From: an archaeon | GTDB taxonomy: Archaea > Nanobdellota > Nanobdellia > Woesearchaeales > GW2011-AR9 | Direction: 5' to 3' | Assembly: GCA_023259115.1 (NCBI GenBank) | Contig: JAHFQW010000009.1 | Coordinates: 1-51,678 of the forward strand | DNA length: 51,678 nt | Shown: piece after piece, positions 49,581 through 51,678 of the stretch | How positions within the stretch are numbered: the stretch's first letter is position 1 | Layout of the letters: every line of letters starts with the position of its first letter | Translations under genes and position numbers: made by a program | Notes under the pieces: generated by a model | The model's input: the letters and a program-made list of their open reading frames with translations, nothing else | Told to the model about the DNA's origin: nothing | Databases searched by the model: none

Positions 49581-49732
49581 GGGTCTGTCCAGAAAGCCAC
49601 CCGCCTGGCCAAGAAGAGTGCGAGAGAATCTTTATTTTAATAAAAAATTAAGTCCTATCCCCTCCACTTTCATATCAAGTACAGGTCGAGCACTCGGCCA
49701 GGGTGGCTTTCTCCACCATTCTGGACAGACCT
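49581..49732. mobile_element. 152-bp MITE-like element with 8-bp target duplication
   Basis: The ends GGGTCTGTCCAGAA (49581-49594) and the complement of TTCTGGACAGACCT (49719-49732) match 13 of 14. They are flanked by the perfect 8-bp direct repeat GTAAAGAA at 49573-49580 and 49733-49740. Inner ends also match imperfectly (AGCCACCC, TGGCC). There is no transposase frame, so it would need one in trans; 8-bp duplications occur in several IS families, such as IS1595, IS6 and others. It lies upstream of tRNA-Gln. Confidence 0.85.
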
Positions 49733-49740
49733 GTAAAGAA
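49733..49740. repeat. 8-bp target-site duplication, right copy
   Basis: GTAAAGAA immediately follows the right end of the MITE-like element, identical to 49573-49580. Confidence 0.8.
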
Positions 49741-49835
49741 AACTCCTATAAGAATTCTTTAAACCAAATCCAGAGGAAAATTTTATAAAGACCCCAAAAA
49801 GCCAGTTTGACACCTAGCCCCGTCGTCTAGTGGAC

Positions 49836-49848
49836 TCATACGCCACAA
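49836..49848 (+). other. 13-nt intron in the tRNA-Gln D-loop
   Basis: Helix GUGG/CCAC is formed with 5' bulge ACU and 3' bulge AAU; cleavage after the second base of each gives D-loop UAGUGGACUAG. Only one C-G pair can close the apical loop, so this is a minimal, relaxed BHB and the boundaries are less certain. Confidence 0.65.
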
Positions 49849-49866
49849 TAGGATAGAGCCCTTTGG

Positions 49867-49905
49867 TCTTGCAAGAGCCCTCATGGGATTTTAACCAAGA
49901 ATGAA
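49867..49905 (+). other. 39-nt canonical (37/38) BHB intron in tRNA-Gln
   Basis: 5' bulge GGU, 3' bulge AAA, outer helix CUUG/CAAG and a central helix CUUU/AAUG with one U-U mismatch. Cutting after the second base of each bulge gives loop CUUUGGA. Inner hairpin CCC-UCAU-GGG adds structure. Confidence 0.82.
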
Positions 49906-49941
49906 AGGCTTTGACGGCGGTTCGAATCCGCCCGGGGCTAC

Positions 49942-49948
49942 TTTTTTT
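49942..49948 (+). terminator. Oligo-T tract after tRNA-Gln
   Basis: Seven T residues begin 2 nt after the tRNA end, a typical archaeal transcription-termination signal. It lies only 4 nt before the pyrF ATG. Confidence 0.5.
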
Positions 49949-49951
49949 AAT

Positions 49952-50719
49952 ATGAACCTAACACCAAAAGAACAAATCGCCAGAGAAAAAGTATGTCTTG
50001 CGCTAGATGAATTAACAACAATAGAAGAACTAAAACAACGTGTACAAGAACTAAGCCCCGTGGTAGGTTTATTCAAAATCGGAAAAAGTTCATATACTCG
50101 ATTTGGTCCAGAGAGTATTAGAGTAGTGCAAGATTTTGGTGCTAAAGTATTTCTCGATTTAAAATATCATGACATTCCAAATACGGTACGAGACGCATCG
50201 CAAGCCGCAGCAGAACTAGGCGTCTACATGTTTAACGTCCATGCCTCAGGTGCAGTAAAAATGATGCAAGCAGCAATAGAAGGCACACAGGAAGGATCTG
50301 CAAAATACAACACAACAATCCCAAAAATTATCGGAGTAACCGTTCTTACAAGCCTCAATCAAGACGATTTAAACATACATCTAAAAGTTCCTGGAAAAGT
50401 AGAAGAACACGTTCTCCATTTAGCAAAAATATCATATGCCTCCGGTCTTGATGGTATTGTCTGCTCTGCTGCTGATCTACAACATATCAAAAGCCCAAAA
50501 AATCATTTTCCCACAGATTTCATGTATGTAACACCAGGAATTCAAGGACCAAATACACCCGCAGGAATTGATCAAAAAAGAGTATTCACTCCAGGACAGG
50601 CCATTCAAGATGGAGCCAGTATCCTCGTTGTAGGACGGGCCATTACTGCAGGCAAAACACCAGATGCCAGAATACAAGCCGGATACGAAATTCTACAAGA
50701 CATGGCAAAATACTTCTAA
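49952..50719 (+). CDS. pyrF: Orotidine-5'-phosphate decarboxylase
   Basis: This enzyme catalyses the last step of UMP synthesis, decarboxylating OMP. The start at 49952 (MNLTPKEQIA) is chosen because the frame upstream lies within tRNA-Gln. The 255-residue protein has the catalytic DLKYHDIPNTV at 69-79 (Asp69, Lys71, Asp74), the substrate motif FKIGKSSY near 41-48, VTPGIQG near 192 and VVGRAITAG near 228. Length and motifs are normal for the longer pyrF type. It begins 11 nt after the tRNA and seven T residues, so its mRNA may come from tRNA processing or a promoter within the tRNA gene. No other pyr gene is near. Confidence 0.95.
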   Translation: MNLTPKEQIAREKVCLALDELTTIEELKQRVQELSPVVGLFKIGKSSYTRFGPESIRVVQDFGAKVFLDLKYHDIPNTVRDASQAAAELGVYMFNVHASGAVKMMQAAIEGTQEGSAKYNTTIPKIIGVTVLTSLNQDDLNIHLKVPGKVEEHVLHLAKISYASGLDGIVCSAADLQHIKSPKNHFPTDFMYVTPGIQGPNTPAGIDQKRVFTPGQAIQDGASILVVGRAITAGKTPDARIQAGYEILQDMAKYF

Positions 50720-50799
50720 GAAAATATTATAGTAAATTCTGTTAATTGGGTAGGATAATTTTTTGCATTATCTATAATAATCCGAATCAACAAAAATAC

Positions 50800-51075
50800 T
50801 CAAATCACTTTCTCTCCCGTCTCTAAATCATAAATATGAATCACATTCACCGGACACACTTCTGCCGCTAACTTAAAACTCTCCAATTCATCCAGCGTAA
50901 ATTCTACCATCCATTCTCCTTTCTCATCTTTTGTAGCATTAATCAAATCCGCTTTATCATCCTGCGCATTCATCACCCATCTTTCTGGATGCACAGAAAC
51001 ACAAGAACCTGCCCCAATACAATTTGCTCTATCATATACCAACTTATACTTTTTCTTCATCCCCGTCTCACTCAT
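50800..51075 (-). CDS. Ferredoxin with three cluster cysteines (probable [3Fe-4S] type)
   Basis: This 91-residue protein resembles single-cluster ferredoxins of the Thermotoga/Pyrococcus type. Cys19 and Cys25 (NCIGAGSC) and Cys74 (EVCPVNVI) are the ligands; the second position of the CxxCxxC motif is Ala22 rather than Cys or Asp. Three cysteines would favour a [3Fe-4S] cluster. GGTG upstream supports the ATG at 51075. It precedes no recognised oxidoreductase, but lies 18 bp downstream of the 51094-51375 gene on the same strand, so an operon is likely. A role as electron carrier is inferred from the fold. Confidence 0.88.
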   Translation of the reverse strand: MSETGMKKKYKLVYDRANCIGAGSCVSVHPERWVMNAQDDKADLINATKDEKGEWMVEFTLDELESFKLAAEVCPVNVIHIYDLETGEKVI

Positions 51076-51093
51076 AAAAACACCAAGAATAAT

Positions 51094-51375
51094 TTACTTC
51101 TTTGATTTTAATTCCATTTTTTGATACTTCATCTTCAAATCTGCCAGTAAGCCAAACTTCACTTTAACATCTGAAATATCTCCGCAATCAACAATAACAT
51201 CTGCAAATTCTAACTCAATTTTCTCACCCACCGGACGTACCACTACTTTCTGCACTTCCGTTTTAGAAAACATCTTAAAGACCTCATCAAGCTGCTGCTT
51301 AGTATTAACTATCCATGTCTCCCGACACACATGCATCTGATGCTTCCCATTATACGTTTTAAATAAAAGTCCCAT
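51094..51375 (-). CDS. Small uncharacterised protein upstream of ferredoxin
   Basis: This 93-residue protein is without TM or signal peptide. The sequence alternates short hydrophobic strands and charged residues (MGLLFKTYNGKHQMHVC, VVVRPVGEKIELEFADVIV) and ends in a Lys-rich helix. Two cysteines (near 17 and 64) are present without a clear metal motif. It is the first gene of a probable operon with the ferredoxin (18-bp gap). A 32-bp upstream element is shared with the 12672-13277 gene. I do not recognise the family. Confidence 0.55.
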   Translation of the reverse strand: MGLLFKTYNGKHQMHVCRETWIVNTKQQLDEVFKMFSKTEVQKVVVRPVGEKIELEFADVIVDCGDISDVKVKFGLLADLKMKYQKMELKSKK

Positions 51376-51423
51376 ATCACTACCCTCACAAAACCATCAA
51401 AAGACCACCTATTTATAAATGTT

Positions 51424-51455
51424 TATAGTAAATGTGTGAAATAATCAAATAGTAA
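51424..51455 (-). promoter_or_regulatory. 32-bp upstream element, copy B
   Basis: Matches 13303-13334 with three differences (positions 51428, 51433 and 51452). It lies 49 bp before the start of the 51094-51375 gene. It may be a shared control site or part of a dispersed repeat. Confidence 0.45.
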
Positions 51456-51470
51456 CCTACAGAGTACTTT

Positions 51471-51504
51471 GAATAATCCCTATACTCATCGATATTCAAA
51501 GTAC
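51471..51504. repeat. Hairpin with ACTTTGAAT / ATTCAAAGT arms
   Basis: GTACTTTGAAT at about 51464-51474 and ATTCAAAGTAC at about 51494-51504 are exact complements around a 19-nt loop. This is followed at 51509-51551 by AGAGGATTTTGA and its near complement TCAAACTCCTCT. The region is non-coding. Confidence 0.5.
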
Positions 51505-51581
51505 TTCTTAGAGGATTTTGACTAGAAATATGAATTAATCAAACTCCTCTACATATTTACTTATTAGTAATGGTGAACAAA

Positions 51582-51678
51582 GCTTTGCTTCAGCAAAGTG
51601 TTGCATCAGCAACATTACTTGCTGATAAGCAAGTCACGAACGTCAGTGACTTGAGGAACGCTAGTGACTTTATCACGA
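51582..51678. repeat. Run of tandem short hairpins at the window edge
   Basis: Successive palindromes are CTTTGC-TTCA-GCAAAG (51583-51598), TGTTGC-ATCA-GCAACA (51599-51614), ACTTGCT-GATA-AGCAAGT (51617-51634) and AAGTCAC-(8 nt)-GTGACTT (51631-51652). A related 18-nt unit (GAGGAACGCTAGTGACTT) follows at 51653-51670. Stems differ in sequence, loops are similar. The run is cut off by the window end. Confidence 0.65.

Larger units (their letters stand above)
49816..49940 (+). tRNA. tRNA-Gln (anticodon UUG) with D-loop and 37/38 BHB introns
   Basis: Acceptor AGCCCCG (49816-49822) pairs with CGGGGCT (49933-49939), discriminator A at 49940. The A1-U72 pair is usual for archaeal tRNA-Gln. T-arm GGCGG-TTCGAAT-CCGCC is perfect; anticodon stem GAGCC/GGCTT has one G-U pair. 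Removing 39 nt after G37 gives loop CTTTGGA with anticodon TTG (49863-49865). The D-loop is 24 nt and becomes 11 nt after removing 13 nt. The mature tRNA is 73 nt. TTTTATAA about 30 nt upstream (49781-49788) is a probable TATA box. CCA is not encoded. Glutamate (TTC) was considered but its anticodon is not available. Confidence 0.9.

Noticed and set aside
49452-49640. 62-residue plus-strand frame across the MITE left end
   Set aside because: It is antisense to the 49192-49536 gene and then runs into the inverted repeat; no ribosome site or motif.
49816-49940. tRNA-Glu
   Set aside because: The D-arm resembles tRNA-Glu, but the only consistent anticodon loop is CUUUGGA (UUG), and the A1-U72 pair fits glutamine.
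49901-49951. Extended N-terminus of pyrF reading into tRNA-Gln
   Set aside because: The first 17 codons of that frame lie in the tRNA 3' half, and OMP decarboxylase homology begins near the ATG at 49952.
51582-51678. CRISPR array
   Set aside because: Units are palindromes of varying sequence with no spacers of constant length, and no cas gene is present.

Overview
The window looks like a low-GC archaeal chromosome fragment, most likely from the DPANN group (Woesearchaeota/Pacearchaeota-like). This placement is inferred from gene content and not proven by any marker phylogeny. Supporting signs are an archaeal L10e ribosomal protein, archaeal-type SepF, TrmB and AbrB-PhoU regulators, TATA-box promoters that often sit about 26 nt upstream of a start codon, GGAGGTGA-type ribosome binding sites, tRNAs without encoded CCA, and bulge-helix-bulge (BHB) introns in every tRNA gene present.

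Layout. Positions 1-8030 hold the 3' end of a truncated gene, two secreted proteins ending in dockerin-like modules (351-908 and 5924-8029), an MTA/SAH nucleosidase, a kinase/Nudix/AbrB-PhoU operon on the minus strand, and a plus-strand cluster with an overlooked 46-residue zinc-finger peptide, a GRDP-like protein, a metallopeptidase and a P-loop kinase. Positions 8262-22675 hold an intron-split tRNA-Ser, SepF, a secretion or pilus block (a membrane-anchored beta protein, three paralogous membrane proteins, two coiled-coil proteins, a secretion ATPase and a TadC/FlaJ-like protein), interleaved with a CysQ/IMPase-like phosphatase, an asparaginase, a cysteine desulfurase, a HAD hydrolase and an intron-split tRNA-Phe.

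Positions 22785-35542 hold a membrane-anchored protein, a small zinc ribbon, a Nog1-like GTPase, a winged-helix regulator, an 1824-residue beta-helix/Ig surface protein, a compositional island with a TrmB regulator, rpl10e, a Cys-rich protein and argS. Positions 35726-49176 are dominated by the cell surface: a 1163-residue Ig/TSP3/coiled-coil protein, then a plus-strand cluster of pilin-like proteins sharing an ISN-TM-TGAV N-terminus and an FG...ENTGN module, two signal-peptide/C-terminal-TM proteins, a leucine-rich-repeat lipoprotein, and a regulator translationally coupled to a 995-residue beta-helix adhesin. The right end has a 152-bp MITE-like element with 8-bp target duplication, an intron-split tRNA-Gln directly upstream of pyrF, a ferredoxin, and a run of tandem small hairpins.

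The most notable observations are five BHB introns in three tRNAs (two in D-loops, one in a T-loop, two at 37/38), a 1305-bp near-perfect repeat shared by the two beta-helix adhesins 19 kb apart, a recurrent membrane-proximal TG-x-[AV] motif in the surface proteins, and three real-looking short genes below 60 residues.
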